A stretch of 64,000 bases of DNA from Globisporangium splendens. Lineage: Eukaryota; Oomycota; Peronosporomycetes; Pythiales; Pythiaceae. Each line of letters opens with the position of its first letter. Position 1 is the first letter of the stretch. The notes under the pieces were generated by a model. That model was given only the letters and a program-made list of their open reading frames with translations, was not told the origin of the DNA and did not search any database. Location: NCBI GenBank assembly GCA_006386115.1, contig VFIW01000010.1, positions 310,001 through 374,000 on the forward strand, written 5' to 3'. This document shows positions 12,211 through 23,006 of this stretch, one piece after another. The position numbers were made by a program, and so were the translations under genes.

Positions 12211-12837
12211 TCTCCTTATTGCTGTGGGTGGCCAAGTGAATCAATCAGTCCGACAGTTGCGAGTGGGATGTCGCCGTTTGCGAAATGAAAATGAGATACT
12301 TGCAGAAGAAAAAATCAGCGGAGAGCTACCGTCCTCCATACGACCCTGTACTGTACTTGGCGCTACTAATCATACAGAAGGGGAGTGAGACAGGACAAGC
12401 AAGTGCATGTTGGGTGAGTGTTGGTGGCTCGGCGTCATCGCGACTTGTTTAGTTCATTGCGATGATGGGCAGCTTCGTGTCGCGACTCACCAGCAGCAGT
12501 CGAAATGGAGCAAACATTGCGGTCTTGTTTTCGCGGCAGCGTGAGGAGCGACGGAAGGGAGTGAGCTGCAGACAGAGCAGTGACCACTCGTGCATCTGCG
12601 TCGGCGCCAGTTGAAATGCATATATCCTCGAATTCTCATTGCCGCTTGTGCATTTCAAGTGAAGCCCATGCACACTTCCAACTCCGTGCCTACAGTATGC
12701 TAACGAAGACACCACCTTCTCGACTAACTCTGGGACTCGAATGTTTTAGTCGAAGTAGGCTGTAATGAGGATGCCACAGCTGAACCAACAAACGAGACAC
12801 TTATTACATCATTTGCTTCATTACAAGATTAGCAGGT
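12211..12837. other. Intergenic between members a and b
   Basis: Contains the upstream region of member a (initiator-like sequence near 12283-12294) and the 3' flank of member b. No other coding signal is seen. Confidence 0.5.
12283..12295 (-). promoter_or_regulatory. Oomycete initiator-like element of member a
   Basis: On the minus strand reads TCATTTTCATTTC, a double copy of the TCATTYY core of oomycete initiators, about 75 nt before the ATG at 12210. Confidence 0.45.
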
Positions 12838-13554
12838 CTATTGTGACGTGATCCCTGGAATGTCGTAGTCGCGTACAAACGACTCAAGCAGGTGCGGCAC
12901 GATGTCTTCGGGTATGCACTTGCGACTCTGCTTCTCTTTGTTCTGAGCCATTCGCAGGAAATTGTTGATGAACTCGGTGAGCATCAGCATGCGCTGCTCG
13001 GGGTTCGCCGAGAGTTTCGCGAGCGACCGCGGCTGCCGCGTGTTGAAGCGCACATAAATAATAAACTCGTTGCAGTGCTCGCACCGGAATTGCGGATTCC
13101 GACTCACCATCTCGTAGACTTCATCGCGCAACTGGCAAAAAGCCGAGAACCTTCGCTCGACTTGGTAGTCAGGTTTGTTGGACTTCAATGGAGACGAATG
13201 CAGCGCTGCACGCTGTGGGTTGTTCAAATTCGCTGGCAGCCGTGTCGTGAAATGGTACAGATACACGTCCAATACATAGTACGTCACGCCATCGCGCACT
13301 CGGGTGTGGTTGATCTCGATGCGTTGGATGGTGCTGAGGAATTCCAACGGAGCGATGGCAGCAACGCGTTGCTCGGGTTCGAGTGTCACCGGCTGCAGTC
13401 GTTGGGCTTGGATGGGCGACAACGCAGAAAGCTGCCGCCGTGCAGTGGACAGCGGCTGGCGCAGTTCTGTAACCAACAACTGATCCATGCTTGAATTGAG
13501 CCGCTTTGACTTTTCGGCTTCGTTGGTGGCTTGTGGGACAGTGGCAGCAGACAT
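12838..13554 (-). CDS. PX-like small protein, type 1 (member b)
   Basis: 238 aa. It shares QRIEINHTRVRDGVTYYVLD with member a almost exactly and carries YQVERRFSAF (about 130-139), so the acidic residue of the R-R-F-S-E-F motif is Ala here. CEHC is at 158-161, the second helix is LTEFINNFLRMAQ, Cys213 follows, then VPHLLESFVRD. The N-terminal 60 residues are unrelated to those of member a apart from the QPVTLEPE stretch. Same strand and spacing as its neighbours, consistent with tandem duplication. Two initiator-like elements lie upstream (13580-13587 and 13607-13613). Confidence 0.82.
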   Translation of the reverse strand: MSAATVPQATNEAEKSKRLNSSMDQLLVTELRQPLSTARRQLSALSPIQAQRLQPVTLEPEQRVAAIAPLEFLSTIQRIEINHTRVRDGVTYYVLDVYLYHFTTRLPANLNNPQRAALHSSPLKSNKPDYQVERRFSAFCQLRDEVYEMVSRNPQFRCEHCNEFIIYVRFNTRQPRSLAKLSANPEQRMLMLTEFINNFLRMAQNKEKQSRKCIPEDIVPHLLESFVRDYDIPGITSQ

Positions 13555-13579
13555 GATGCGACTGGGAGACGGCTTGTTT

Positions 13580-13613
13580 GGAAATGACTTCGAGTCGGCA
13601 GAGACAGGAATGA
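13580..13613 (-). promoter_or_regulatory. Initiator-like elements of member b
   Basis: Two minus-strand TCATTYC cores, at 13580-13587 (TCATTTCC) and 13607-13613 (TCATTCC), 26-60 nt before the ATG at 13554. They match the oomycete initiator core. Confidence 0.45.
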
Positions 13614-13859
13614 ATTGACTGACTGCCTTTCTCCATGATGATTAACGGGGATGGCTGTGTTCGCCAGAGCTTTGCGATTGACACGAGGCGCTTGGTGATC
13701 GGACGATTGATTAGCTCACGAGAAAGTTTAGTTCATAGACTCGCTTGATTCAAAGAACCATTTGCTGAAAATCGGCTTGTGATTGGACAAAAATGTGGAA
13801 GAACTGATGGAATGGGTCCATAGGGGACGGGATCACGAAACGAGTGTTGGTCATTTCAC

Positions 13860-14025
13860 CTGATTATCCTCCATCCATTCCAGACCGCTTACCTCAGCAC
13901 CGCCATTCAACTGATTATCTTCTGTCCATTCCAGACGGCTTATCCGGCAAAAAGAAATGCCGAGCGACCGATTATCTTCTGTCCATTCCAGGCGGCTTGC
14001 TCGGCAAAGAAGAAGGTTTACCGCC
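13860..14025 (+). repeat. Imperfect tandem repeat, three copies of about 55 bp
   Basis: Three successive copies begin at about 13860, 13911 and 13969. Each starts with GATTATC, continues with YCCATTCCAG, then GGCTT. Copies 2 and 3 are closest to each other and also share a CGGCAAA segment. Located between members b and c. Confidence 0.8.
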
Positions 14026-14190
14026 TGCTTTTGTTGACTGGGCAAACTCGGCACGATGGTAGTACATAAATATGCTGTGCATTGCTAGTTGGTTATTGCT
14101 CTGGCGCTTCTACGAGGCTTACAGTGCTGCTGCTGCATATCAATCTTTTTGACTGTCTACTATTCCTACCCATTCTATTTACTTCGACAC

Positions 14191-14895
14191 TTAGAGCCAC
14201 GAGAACCGAGGCGCAGCAGTTGAGGACTCGAGCGCTTCAGGATCTCGCACAAACGCTTCGAGGAGGTGCGGGACATGGTCTTCCGAGACACACTTGCGGT
14301 TCTGCTTCTCCTTGCGCAGCGCCATGTGCAAAAAGTCGTTGAGGAATGCCGCGAGGATCGTCTTGCGCATGTCGATGCTTGTGAAGAGCTTCGCCAGTCC
14401 GCGTGGCTGGTGCGAGTGGAAGCGCACGTACATGATGAACTCGTTGCAGTGCTCGCACTGGTATTGTGGGTTCCGACACACCAGCTCGTAGACGAACTGC
14501 CGCAGGTAGCAAAAGTCCGAGAAGCGTCGCTCGACTTGATAATCAGGTTGTCTGTCGTGGGATCTTCGAGTCGAAATGTATCGGGATGCTCGCTCTGGGT
14601 TGTTCAAATTTGATGGCAACCGCGTGTTGAAATGGTACAAGTACACATTCAGCACGTAGTACGTGACGCCGTCGCGGACCCGCGTGTGGTTGATCTCGAC
14701 TCGCTCAATGGTTCGCAGGTACGCGAGTGGGATCGTCGCGGTCGAGAAGTGCTCGGGCTCCATCGTCACGGGGTGCAGATGTGGGGCTTTCACAACCCCA
14801 GGTTTCTCCACAAACGACCGCTTGCGACTCAATCGCGCCAACGGCGACGGGTGCACTGCCTTAGCGTCTTCGTGTTCCATGCAATGGGGCGGCAT
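14191..14895 (-). CDS. PX-like small protein, type 1 (member c)
   Basis: 234 aa. Near the N-terminus it has LSRKRSFVEKPG (about 22-33), a basic R-K-x-S-F-V-E-K motif also seen in members d and e and resembling a basophilic kinase site. Then come KAPHLHPVTMEP, VEINHTRVRDGVTYY, VNVYLYH, YQVERRFSDF (about 119-128), CEHC (147-150), a helix with RKTILAAFLNDFLHMA, a Cys in the NRKC segment, and VPHLLEAFVRD. No lesion is seen; it is a complete type 1 member. Confidence 0.83.
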   Translation of the reverse strand: MPPHCMEHEDAKAVHPSPLARLSRKRSFVEKPGVVKAPHLHPVTMEPEHFSTATIPLAYLRTIERVEINHTRVRDGVTYYVLNVYLYHFNTRLPSNLNNPERASRYISTRRSHDRQPDYQVERRFSDFCYLRQFVYELVCRNPQYQCEHCNEFIMYVRFHSHQPRGLAKLFTSIDMRKTILAAFLNDFLHMALRKEKQNRKCVSEDHVPHLLEAFVRDPEALESSTAAPRFSWL

Positions 14896-16016
14896 TGTTT
14901 TGCGTCTTGTGGGTCTGCTCTTGGGGTAAGAGGTGTGATGTGGCCGTGGACTTTTGAGAACTGACGCTCTTCAGTCAACGAGAGAATCGTGCCGCGGACT
15001 GCGAGCAACCACTCGCCCATGGTCGTCCATGCCATGCCATGCCATGCAGGGATAGAGACGGCTCGACACCAGGCACCATTCGCTGAGAACACTCACATAC
15101 GCGTGCATGAGTGCATGGACCAGTTGATACATTCGTGTGGGGTGATAATGGATGGATCTGCACATGTGCCACCAAACGTCTTCAGCCAATCAGGTCCCTG
15201 ATATCGATTTTTGAACGCCGTTGATTGGCCATGTACCTCGTGACGCGCTCAGCATCGCGATTCCATGCTCGTGTTGGTCACTGAGAAAGGCAACGCATTT
15301 CTGAAGTAGGCGGTGCAAAATGCTGACTGCCTCGCATGGACGAGCGAGTGGAACGACGCACGCGCCGTGACGAAGCAGCACTCTCGATGAGCTGTGACGC
15401 GTCGTGGTTGGCGCGTGTCGGTGCACGCACCCCGCGTCGACCAACCAACGCACGTGGAAAACGAGATGCACTCCAAGGTTCGCTTCTTCTTTGGTTGGCG
15501 ATCGTGCGCACAAATTAGAACGCATGTGACAAACCACCGCGATCGTGAGTGGTCGTGAGGGAGATGGCACCGCAGTCGCAAGGAAGACACTTTTGGTGGA
15601 AAGAGTTTTGTGGCTGCTGAGCAGCATGACGTGAATCTCGTCTCACGTACCCTTTGCATTTCTGTTTCCGTGTCACTGAGCTCTGAACGAGAAAGGGCGG
15701 CGCATGCTTTACTGCTGCATACATATTTCAAGGGAATGGTGGGTGATGGAAACGAAGGTTCAATGGAAGTCCATGATTGCAACAACTCGTAAGAGTTAAA
15801 TCACACTTTGTGCAGCCTTACAAGCAGATGCGATGTTGCACGTGGCAGCAGCGAATGCTGTCCATAAGCGATAACGAATGGGCTCAAATCAGCAACAAGG
15901 ATGGCGCATATGATGCATCGCAAATTGCGTTCATAAATTAAACAATAGCTGAGCCGAGACTCTTTCTTTTCTACAAACAAAACGATGATAGCAATCATGC
16001 TGTGCACTTACGACAC
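14896..16016. other. Intergenic between members c and d
   Basis: About 1.1 kb without a recognisable gene. Open frames here (for example 15190-15785 minus) are Arg/Ser/His-rich and have no family motifs. It contains CCAAT-box sequences near 15184-15190 and 15221-15227. Confidence 0.45.
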
Positions 16017-16736
16017 TCACAACCATGAGAGTCGTGTCAACGAATCCGAATCGCGTTCAGGGTCCCGCACAAACTCCTCCAGGAGACGCGGCGCTTGGTC
16101 TTCTGCCAGGCACTTGCGGTTCTGGAGCTCCTTATTCTGCGCCATGCGCAAGAACTCGTTCATGAACTCACTCAGGATCATCTTGCGCTTGTTAATACCA
16201 GACGTGAGCTTCACGAACGACCGCGGCTGACGTCCATTGAACCGCACATACTCCACAAACACGCCGCAGTGCCTGCAGTTGAAGTGCGGGTTCTTGCTCA
16301 CAGAGTCGTACACGTGCTGCCGCAGTTCACAAAACTCGGAGAAGCGACGCTCGACTTGGTAATCCGGCTGTGCGTCTTCGCGAGCCACCGGCGAAGTGCA
16401 CACCGATTGCGCGCGTCGCAGGTTGTTCAGATTCGTCGGCAATCGCGACGCCACGTGGTACAAGTACACATCGAGCACATAGTACGTCACACCATCGCGA
16501 ACTCGCGTGTGGTTGATCTCGACCCGTTCAATGGTGCCGAGGAACGCCAATGGCGCCATGGCAGCAGACCAGCGCTCTGGCGCCAAAGCCACAGGTTGCA
16601 GGTGCGGCGCCTTCTTGATCGGCATCGACTTTTCGACAAAGGACGGCTTGCGCGCGAGTGTGGCCAATGGCCGCACTTGGACTGGCGCTGATGCAACGCC
16701 AGCATCGCTCCGAGGCTGCGCTTCGTTTGGAGCCAT
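16017..16736 (-). CDS. PX-like small protein, type 1 (member d)
   Basis: 239 aa from the ATG at 16736. The frame stays open upstream, but only through a CTTT microsatellite read as Glu/Arg/Lys with a non-ATG start, so 16736 is preferred; it also gives the length of its neighbours. Motifs: LARKPSFVEKS (about 27-37), APHLQPVALAPE, VEINHTRVRDGVTYY, YQVERRFSEF (about 126-135), CRHC (154-157), RKMILSEFMNEFLRMAQ, a Cys in NRKC, and a LLEEFVRD end. Confidence 0.83.
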   Translation of the reverse strand: MAPNEAQPRSDAGVASAPVQVRPLATLARKPSFVEKSMPIKKAPHLQPVALAPERWSAAMAPLAFLGTIERVEINHTRVRDGVTYYVLDVYLYHVASRLPTNLNNLRRAQSVCTSPVAREDAQPDYQVERRFSEFCELRQHVYDSVSKNPHFNCRHCGVFVEYVRFNGRQPRSFVKLTSGINKRKMILSEFMNEFLRMAQNKELQNRKCLAEDQAPRLLEEFVRDPERDSDSLTRLSWL

Positions 16737-16770
16737 GCTTCTTTCTTTCTTTCTTTCTTTCTTCCTTTCT
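16737..16770 (+). repeat. TTTC/CTTT microsatellite in the 5' leader of member d
   Basis: About six CTTT/TTTC units sit directly upstream of the start codon of member d, so length changes here could alter its leader. Confidence 0.85.
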
Positions 16771-16821
16771 GCTTCGGGTTCGAGATGCTGAGACTGGTCT
16801 GTCGGGGACCTCGCCAATTGG

Positions 16822-16828
16822 GGAATGA
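16822..16828 (-). promoter_or_regulatory. Initiator-like element of member d
   Basis: TCATTCC on the minus strand, 86 nt before the preferred ATG, placing the microsatellite inside the transcribed leader. Confidence 0.4.
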
Positions 16829-17439
16829 GCTGCTTGGAGTGCGGGCTGCTTGGCGAAGACTCAAAGCCACGCAGACCACGGATTTTGGGGTTCGCACTGA
16901 TGCAGGAGTGATGCAGTAATCGTCTGCCGAAGTGGTGTGTTCATTCATTTCTCTGTCTCACTTTGTGGATGGCGTCGTTGCTGAATTTATCGCGCCGCAT
17001 AAAAAGGGCAGGCATCACAGACGAACAGCGAGCGTCTCAGACACCATTACAGCCAATCACATCGCTCGAATTTATGTTCGGGTGTCTGTGGTTGGATGAA
17101 AAGACATGACGCGTCGCGAGTGGTACAACTGAGCCTGAGAAAAAATCATTTTCTGTACGCGAAGCACCAGCGAAATCATTTTTCGCGCCTGGCACCAATG
17201 ATGCTGATCCTTTGCTTCAGCTTTGCGAGAGAGTGCGCCACCATCCCCACGCTCCATAGTGTACTGCACGACTGCGGCTCCGTGCTGCGCGACGAACGGA
17301 GAGGGGCGAGCGAGGATGCGTACCCAAAGCCAGTGAAACAGCGTCGACGAAAGCGGCGTAGTGGACGGAGATCCTCTGACTGGTCCTCGTGGCGCTTCGT
17401 GGTTGGTTGGTGCGGCAGAAATGAAGACTGATGTGCCCC

Positions 17440-18065
17440 ATGCTCGCTGTAATGCGCTCTCTAGCAAGCGAACAGGAGTCTATGCGAGAGAGAAACTGTG
17501 GTGTGAGGTGCCGAAGAAGCCTAGTGAGGTGCAGACAGCTCTCGACTTCTCTTTGGTTACGATCTTCACGCGTGCACGATAAGTCGAGGGTGACGCAGGC
17601 GACTCGGGGCTTCTCCATGGCGCCGATCTTGGATACAGCGCACACATCACAATTCGCTTCAGGTTTCTCACTCTCTATATCAAAGCAAGCAAACTGGCCA
17701 TTGTGCGTTGGAAATTGTAAAGATCAATGGTTCTCCCACTACGTTGCGCTCTCCAGCAAGCGAGAAAGATATCTTTTCGCCCAATATGCGGGAAAGAGTT
17801 TGGCGTGAGGTGCGCAAGAAGCTCAGGAGTGCAGTAATGCTTAGGCTACTTTTCCACGTTTCTGATCTTGGTACGTGCATACGTTCTTGGTTTCGCTTTT
17901 TTTGCGATAGGTGTTCATGAAACAGGCTTCTCTTACGGCCGATCTTGCGCTCTCCTTCTGTATCTCTCGAAACCCTTTACATAGCTACACTTTTGTGGTT
18001 GCGTGAAAGCGATCTTCACATTAGAAATATCCAAATATATGCACAACATCTCAAAGCAAATGATA
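17440..18065 (+). repeat. Diverged tandem duplication of about 300 bp
   Basis: The segment at about 17450-17540 (GCGCTCTCTAGCAAGCGA, then GTGTGAGGTGC and GAAGAAGC) recurs at 17745-17850 (GCGCTCTCCAGCAAGCGA, then GCGTGAGGTGC and AAGAAGC). A second pair shares CTCTATATCAAAGCAAGCAA near 17670 with ACATCTCAAAGCAAATG near 18045. No open frame spans the copies. The remaining sequence between members d and e (16771-18316) shows no gene. Confidence 0.6.
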
Positions 18066-18316
18066 AAGTAGACTCTGTTATTGATCGCAGCAATGCATAC
18101 ACAAACTATCGACTACTGCTGTATGCTTTCTGCTCTCGTGGAGATAAATTAGACTGTTCTTGAGGCGCTTGCTGTAAGAGCAGCTTCCATGTGGCTACGA
18201 TAGGAAACTGCTCACCACTGCACCGATGACTTCATTTCCACGTGATGAGGTCGGTCATGATGCACCCAGATCAGTTGATACTATAAATGAACAGATGAGG
18301 ACGCGCAGCGCTCACT

Positions 18317-19030
18317 TTACAGACCGGCAACGCTCGAGGTCGTCGACGAACGCGTCGACATCGTTTCGCCATGGTCCGGGTCGCGAACGAATCGCTCGAC
18401 CAGGTGCGGGATGTGCTCGTGCGCATTGCACTCGCGGTTGTGGTACCCCTTGTACTGCGCGAGGCGGATGAAGCTAGTGATGAACGACTGGAGGATCTTC
18501 TTGCGCTGCGACTTGCTGGTCGTAAACTTGGTCAGGAACCGTGGCTGGCACAGCTCGAAGCGGATGTAGATGATGAACTCGTTGCAGTAATCGCACACGA
18601 ACTGCGGGTTCATGCACGACCAGTCGAACGCTTGTTCGCGCAGCAGCGAGAACTCGGAGTAGCGGTGCTCGACCTGGTAGTCTGGCTTGCGTCCTTCAAT
18701 TGGCGTCTGCTGCGCCAACGCGCGGCGCGGATTGTTCAAGATCGCTGGCAGGCGCGAGTTGTAGTGGAAGAGGTACACGTCGAGCACGTAGTACGTCACG
18801 CCGTTGCGCACGCGGGTCTCGTTGATCTCAATCTTTTCAATGTTGGCCAGGAACGCGAGCGGTGCCGTGGCCGTCGAACAGCGGTGCGGCTCCAGTGTCT
18901 TGGGCTGCAGGCGCGGCGCCTTGATGCCCGTGGACTTTTCCACGAACGAGGGCTTGCGGGACAGCAGCGTCAGTGGACGCGGCGCTGATGGCACTGGCAT
19001 GTCGCTCTCTTGGGTGGCTGCAAGTGGCAT
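18317..19030 (-). CDS. PX-like small protein, type 1 (member e)
   Basis: 237 aa. It has LLSRKPSFVEKSTG (about 22-35), KAPRLQPKTLEPHR, IEINETRVRNGVTYYVLD, YLFHYNSRLP, YQVEHRYSEF (about 118-127, His replacing the first Arg), CDYC (146-149), RKKILQSFITSFIRLAQ, a Cys in NREC, and a VERFVRDPD end. The tail is Ser/Thr-rich. It is the last of the five type 1 genes in the same orientation; beyond it lies about 4 kb of gene-free repeats. Confidence 0.82.
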   Translation of the reverse strand: MPLAATQESDMPVPSAPRPLTLLSRKPSFVEKSTGIKAPRLQPKTLEPHRCSTATAPLAFLANIEKIEINETRVRNGVTYYVLDVYLFHYNSRLPAILNNPRRALAQQTPIEGRKPDYQVEHRYSEFSLLREQAFDWSCMNPQFVCDYCNEFIIYIRFELCQPRFLTKFTTSKSQRKKILQSFITSFIRLAQYKGYHNRECNAHEHIPHLVERFVRDPDHGETMSTRSSTTSSVAGL

Positions 19031-19082
19031 GGTTGATTGCAGGCGGAACTCAAGTGGATGTGCGTGGAAGTCGTCACTTTCG

Positions 19083-19089
19083 AGAATGA
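19083..19089 (-). promoter_or_regulatory. Initiator-like element of member e
   Basis: TCATTCT on the minus strand, about 53 nt upstream of the ATG at 19030. Confidence 0.4.
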
Positions 19090-19748
19090 GCTTCCCAGAA
19101 GCACACGCAAACGCGAGTGAGACGGCGGCGTGTGACTGTGTCTCTCGCCAGCATAATCACTCGAGAAACGGCGCCAGACGCGCCATCGGCACGATGATGA
19201 CGCACAAACCTACATACCCATTTGCAGAGGGCGTCGTGAACGAAGCGACTGACCATCATCATTAGACCTACCCCGTGTACCGTCGTGGTACCAGTTTTAT
19301 TGAGCTGAATCATCCAATTATCTCTTGATAAGACGAGAAGAACGATGACTATCGGCTTAAAATGAGCTCAAAGTGCATAAAAGCGATCTAGACCGACTCT
19401 GTGACGTCGTCGACGTCAGTAGCAGAATGATTACGCGAGTCTGTATTGTGCGCGGTCAGGAATGATGGTCTCCCGAGAATGCTGGGCGGACTGAGGGGTT
19501 GGACTCTTCTGGTCCATCCGTGGATTCTTGGATTACTCCACGCGCTCCACTGATTATGGACGCTTGAAGGCGGCATAACGAAAGAAAAAGCGCGAGTGTG
19601 TGGCCCACAGTCGCTATTCTACCCAGCGGTACCCATCAATTCTTGTTCGTTGAGAGGCGCAGGCTGATACCCAAGTCCATTCTGAGTCGCACGCACACAC
19701 ACACCATCAAAAGTTCGTTGTGCCAGATGAACCTGCTTTCTTTTGCTT

Positions 19749-19773
19749 TTCTCTCTCTCTCTCTCTCTCTCTG
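19749..19773 (+). repeat. TC dinucleotide microsatellite
   Basis: Uninterrupted TC run in the gene-free stretch; it encodes the Arg-Glu run of a spurious minus-strand frame. Confidence 0.9.
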
Positions 19774-20261
19774 AACTCTGAACTCTGATTTTTTGAATCT
19801 TCTCTTCCGAAATGGTCTCTTTTGACGAAAATCTCTTCGGGAGGCGACATGTCGGCGTTTGGCGGCACAACCCATTGGAGATCGACCTTTTCTTCAATGG
19901 ATACGATGTCTCCGAGCGTGGAGTATCGGATAAATCATCAACTACAATGATTTGATTCATTTCGCATCTATTGACTTCGACTGCAGTTGCATGCGTGCCT
20001 AGGTATGTCGCTGTTGAACACGTCAACTAGAGTATTCAGCACGCAAAGTAGCTATTGCAACAGACCGTTTGACAGACCCACGGCAACCAACTATTCGACG
20101 CTGAACTGGAAAATGCATAGCAGGCAAGTTGGTTGAGGCATTCAGTTTGCAGTAATATCGGGTCGAACCACCGCAGTGTTCACGCTTGATGCCTTCGTTG
20201 GTTTGCGGATCCACCCCTGTGACACAGATCGCCATGGGCGGACGGCATTCAAGTGCGACGC

Positions 20262-20490
20262 ACTGAAGTGTTTCAGAACGAAGTTTAACACGACTTCGAC
20301 TGCTAGACAAGTCGGATGTCATGAGGGAATCTGCTGCAGTAGCAGTGTTCATCTACATCGTATCCAGATATACCCTCAGCAGGTCGCTCTCCATGCGACG
20401 CAGTGAAGTGGCTCAGACGAAGCTTAATTCCACTTCGACTGCAGTGGTATGCACATGTCTGGACAAGTCGGATGACTTGAGGAACTCGGC
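20262..20490 (+). repeat. Imperfect tandem repeat of about 140-155 bp
   Basis: Copy 1 (about 20262-20335) and copy 2 (about 20403-20490) share TGAAGTG, CAGAACGAAG versus CAGACGAAG, ACTTCGACTGC and ACAAGTCGGATG in the same order. Copy 2 has an insertion of about 20 bp. Confidence 0.6.
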
Positions 20491-22942
20491 CTAGCATTCA
20501 CCACATCGAGGAAGGTCGTACCCAGACTGACATGCACTTTGCACATCGCTCATTGCGACAGATTGTTTAGCATTTAACGGTAAGCTGTCACTGTTCCACA
20601 CGGCTGAGCGAGTCAAATCAAGCAACGCGTTCAATCTGCAGTAATGTCGAGATCAAAATCACGAATGTTCACGCCAGAGCCAATTGTCGTAAACCGACTC
20701 GAGACATACACTTTAGCGGGATCAACCATTGCGACAGATTTGATTCGCAGTCTGGATCGGGTGCATGGCATTCCGCGCTACGCTGTGCAAAGTGTACACA
20801 GCAACCCAAGTCTCTACCGCAAAAAAGAGATTATGAGCCTGCGCCTTGCACCGCAATTTCGAATGCTTCTCGGGTCGGCAGACGCATTGGCATCAACATG
20901 CTCGCACTATGGCACGACACGTCGGACAAGTGATCCATTATCACGAGAGCCCGTTCACATTCCGTTGACGCGCAATTGGAAAGTGCACCAATTGATCGAG
21001 ACCTGCACCGCTTTGTGGGTCTGGTGCGCGTACCCAGATGTTCGTGGGGAAAGTCTCACGCTGTGAATCGCGGCGTAATCGTCGAAAAGTGTGTTTTACG
21101 GCACACTCCTGGCGAGATCAACGCGATCTCTCTGCTGGACGTTTCGTCTCTTGTGGATTCTCAAAGAACAAAAACCTCTACAGCATGTCCAAATGCGTGT
21201 CAACTTCTCAGTATCCGGCCACTCGTGTCTCTGACACACATTCTAGAGAACCCTTTCATCATGACTGAGAACCTCTGTAAACAGTCAGACGCGACATCTG
21301 GAGCCACCATCAAACTCAGGCGCCGATTCCTGTTTACGCACATGCGTCTGCTGCAAACGCCTCAAAGCGATCACGCGCAAAGGCGCCAAGTGTCACAGAC
21401 GCCGCGGCAGCTGACCAGAACGTTCAGCAGGGTCCAAGCGAGCTTTGAGACTGTAGAGTTTTAGTCCATGGTGCCGAACGGTGTCGATCGGAAGGAAGAT
21501 TGCCATTCGCGTTCGATTGTGCTGTGCCACAGTCTCAAGGCGCGGCTCACATCTCGATTGTGGTTTCCTTTGGGTGTTCCACCAGTGCTGAGTTTGCCCA
21601 GTTTGCTGATTACGTCGGGATCAGTGCAGTACCAATCATTGCACCCAACTTCAACCTGAACCTGGTTATGGTCACACGACCGTGCACCAATCAATTCGAG
21701 GCGACACAGCAATTTTTCGTTTTCTTTCATGTTGGTGGCTCACAAACAAAAGATTCGCTGTTCAATGCTTCCAGGGTGTAAGCGAGTAATCCAACACCTC
21801 CTTCTGTGTGCTTTGTGTCGCGTCGCGGTGTAACCCACAGAGCTTGTGCTATGAAGTCGAGCATGACGCGATCATTGCGAAAGGCTGTCGAAGTCGCGCA
21901 ACCGCAACGGCATATTAAGTTGCGACTGCGTCCCGTCTTGTCTTACCTGAAGTCTCAGAAAATGCAGGGAGCTTTCGCAGCTCGTTGCTGGCTGCACGGC
22001 GAATCGTGCACCCAAGTGAAGTGCACAACTTTCGTGCCTGGGACTGCTCATTTTTCGAATGTAACAGCAAGCAATGCTAGGCTGTGCGAGGGCTGCCGTG
22101 TTGCACATAGATTTCCTGTATGAATCCGAGCTTTATCCCTCGGAAGCGGATGACTGCTTTGGACGATTTAGGCACACAACCAGCAAAATGCAAGGCAAGA
22201 TTTCGCACGATTCTTGCCGTTGCGCTCCGATGCCAGCCGACGTCTGACAGCCAACAACCTTCGACTGCGAAAGAACAAGCGACACGACTGCTGTGAGATC
22301 ACGGCGAAGTGATTTTAAAGTTTGCGAAACTGTGACTATTTCGACCTCTCGTGCCGTGGTCGTTTTAACAAGTGCAAGAGGATGCCACATTCAACGAAGT
22401 GCTCTGCATTCAGCACGGATCCATCGAGCAACCCAGTGGGACGCTAAGACAAGAGTCAGCACTTGACTTCACGCTGTGCGAAAATATGAAGTCGGTGGGA
22501 TACCCAGAGCGCCTACAGTTGCTCTCGTGCGGCAACTTGACACCCAAGACGAAGGCAGTGGCGACCACATGAAGGCTTCTTCTGACTTGGTCCGCGCTGG
22601 GAGACAGAGACACACTGTGAGACACAAAGGGCAAATGTGGGTTCTTCTTGAAATAATTAGAATCAGTAGAGAATGTTCAGTGGATGAGTGTCAATTTTTC
22701 AGACCGAGAGTGATGGTTGTTGTCGCAGCCATCAAAGCATACAACAACAACCTGTAGCACAAGCAAACGACCTCTTTAAATGAGTTGTGAGTATAAGAAT
22801 ATGTTTATAGACCTCTTTATATGGCGTTTTTGATGCAAATAGTGGATTCTGCCCATTTTAGCGAGTGATCTTTGTCAGCGGTGCCGCAGAAAGATGCGTC
22901 TCACCAACCACCCCACGCTCTTTTTGCCTTTTGGATCGTTCC

Positions 22943-22950
22943 TCATTTCC
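22943..22950 (+). promoter_or_regulatory. Initiator-like element of the plus-strand type 2 gene
   Basis: TCATTTCC 57 nt before the ATG at 23007. It helps choose that start over the longer open frame. Confidence 0.45.
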
Positions 22951-23006
22951 AAATTGACCGCGTAGCACGCACAAAGACACAGACCACAGCACGGAAACAG
23001 ACAACC

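Larger units (their letters stand above)
19090..22870. other. Gene-free, repeat-rich gap of about 3.8 kb
   Basis: No frame here shows family motifs or other known domains. At 20040-21070 there are diverged internal repeats: ACTTCGACTGC followed by ACAAGTCGGATG near 20290 and again near 20435; ATTGCRACAGA near 20055, 20553 and 20727; and GCAGTAATRTCG near 20150 and 20640. The longest frame (20976-21464, +, 162 aa) has no recognisable feature. Confidence 0.55.
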
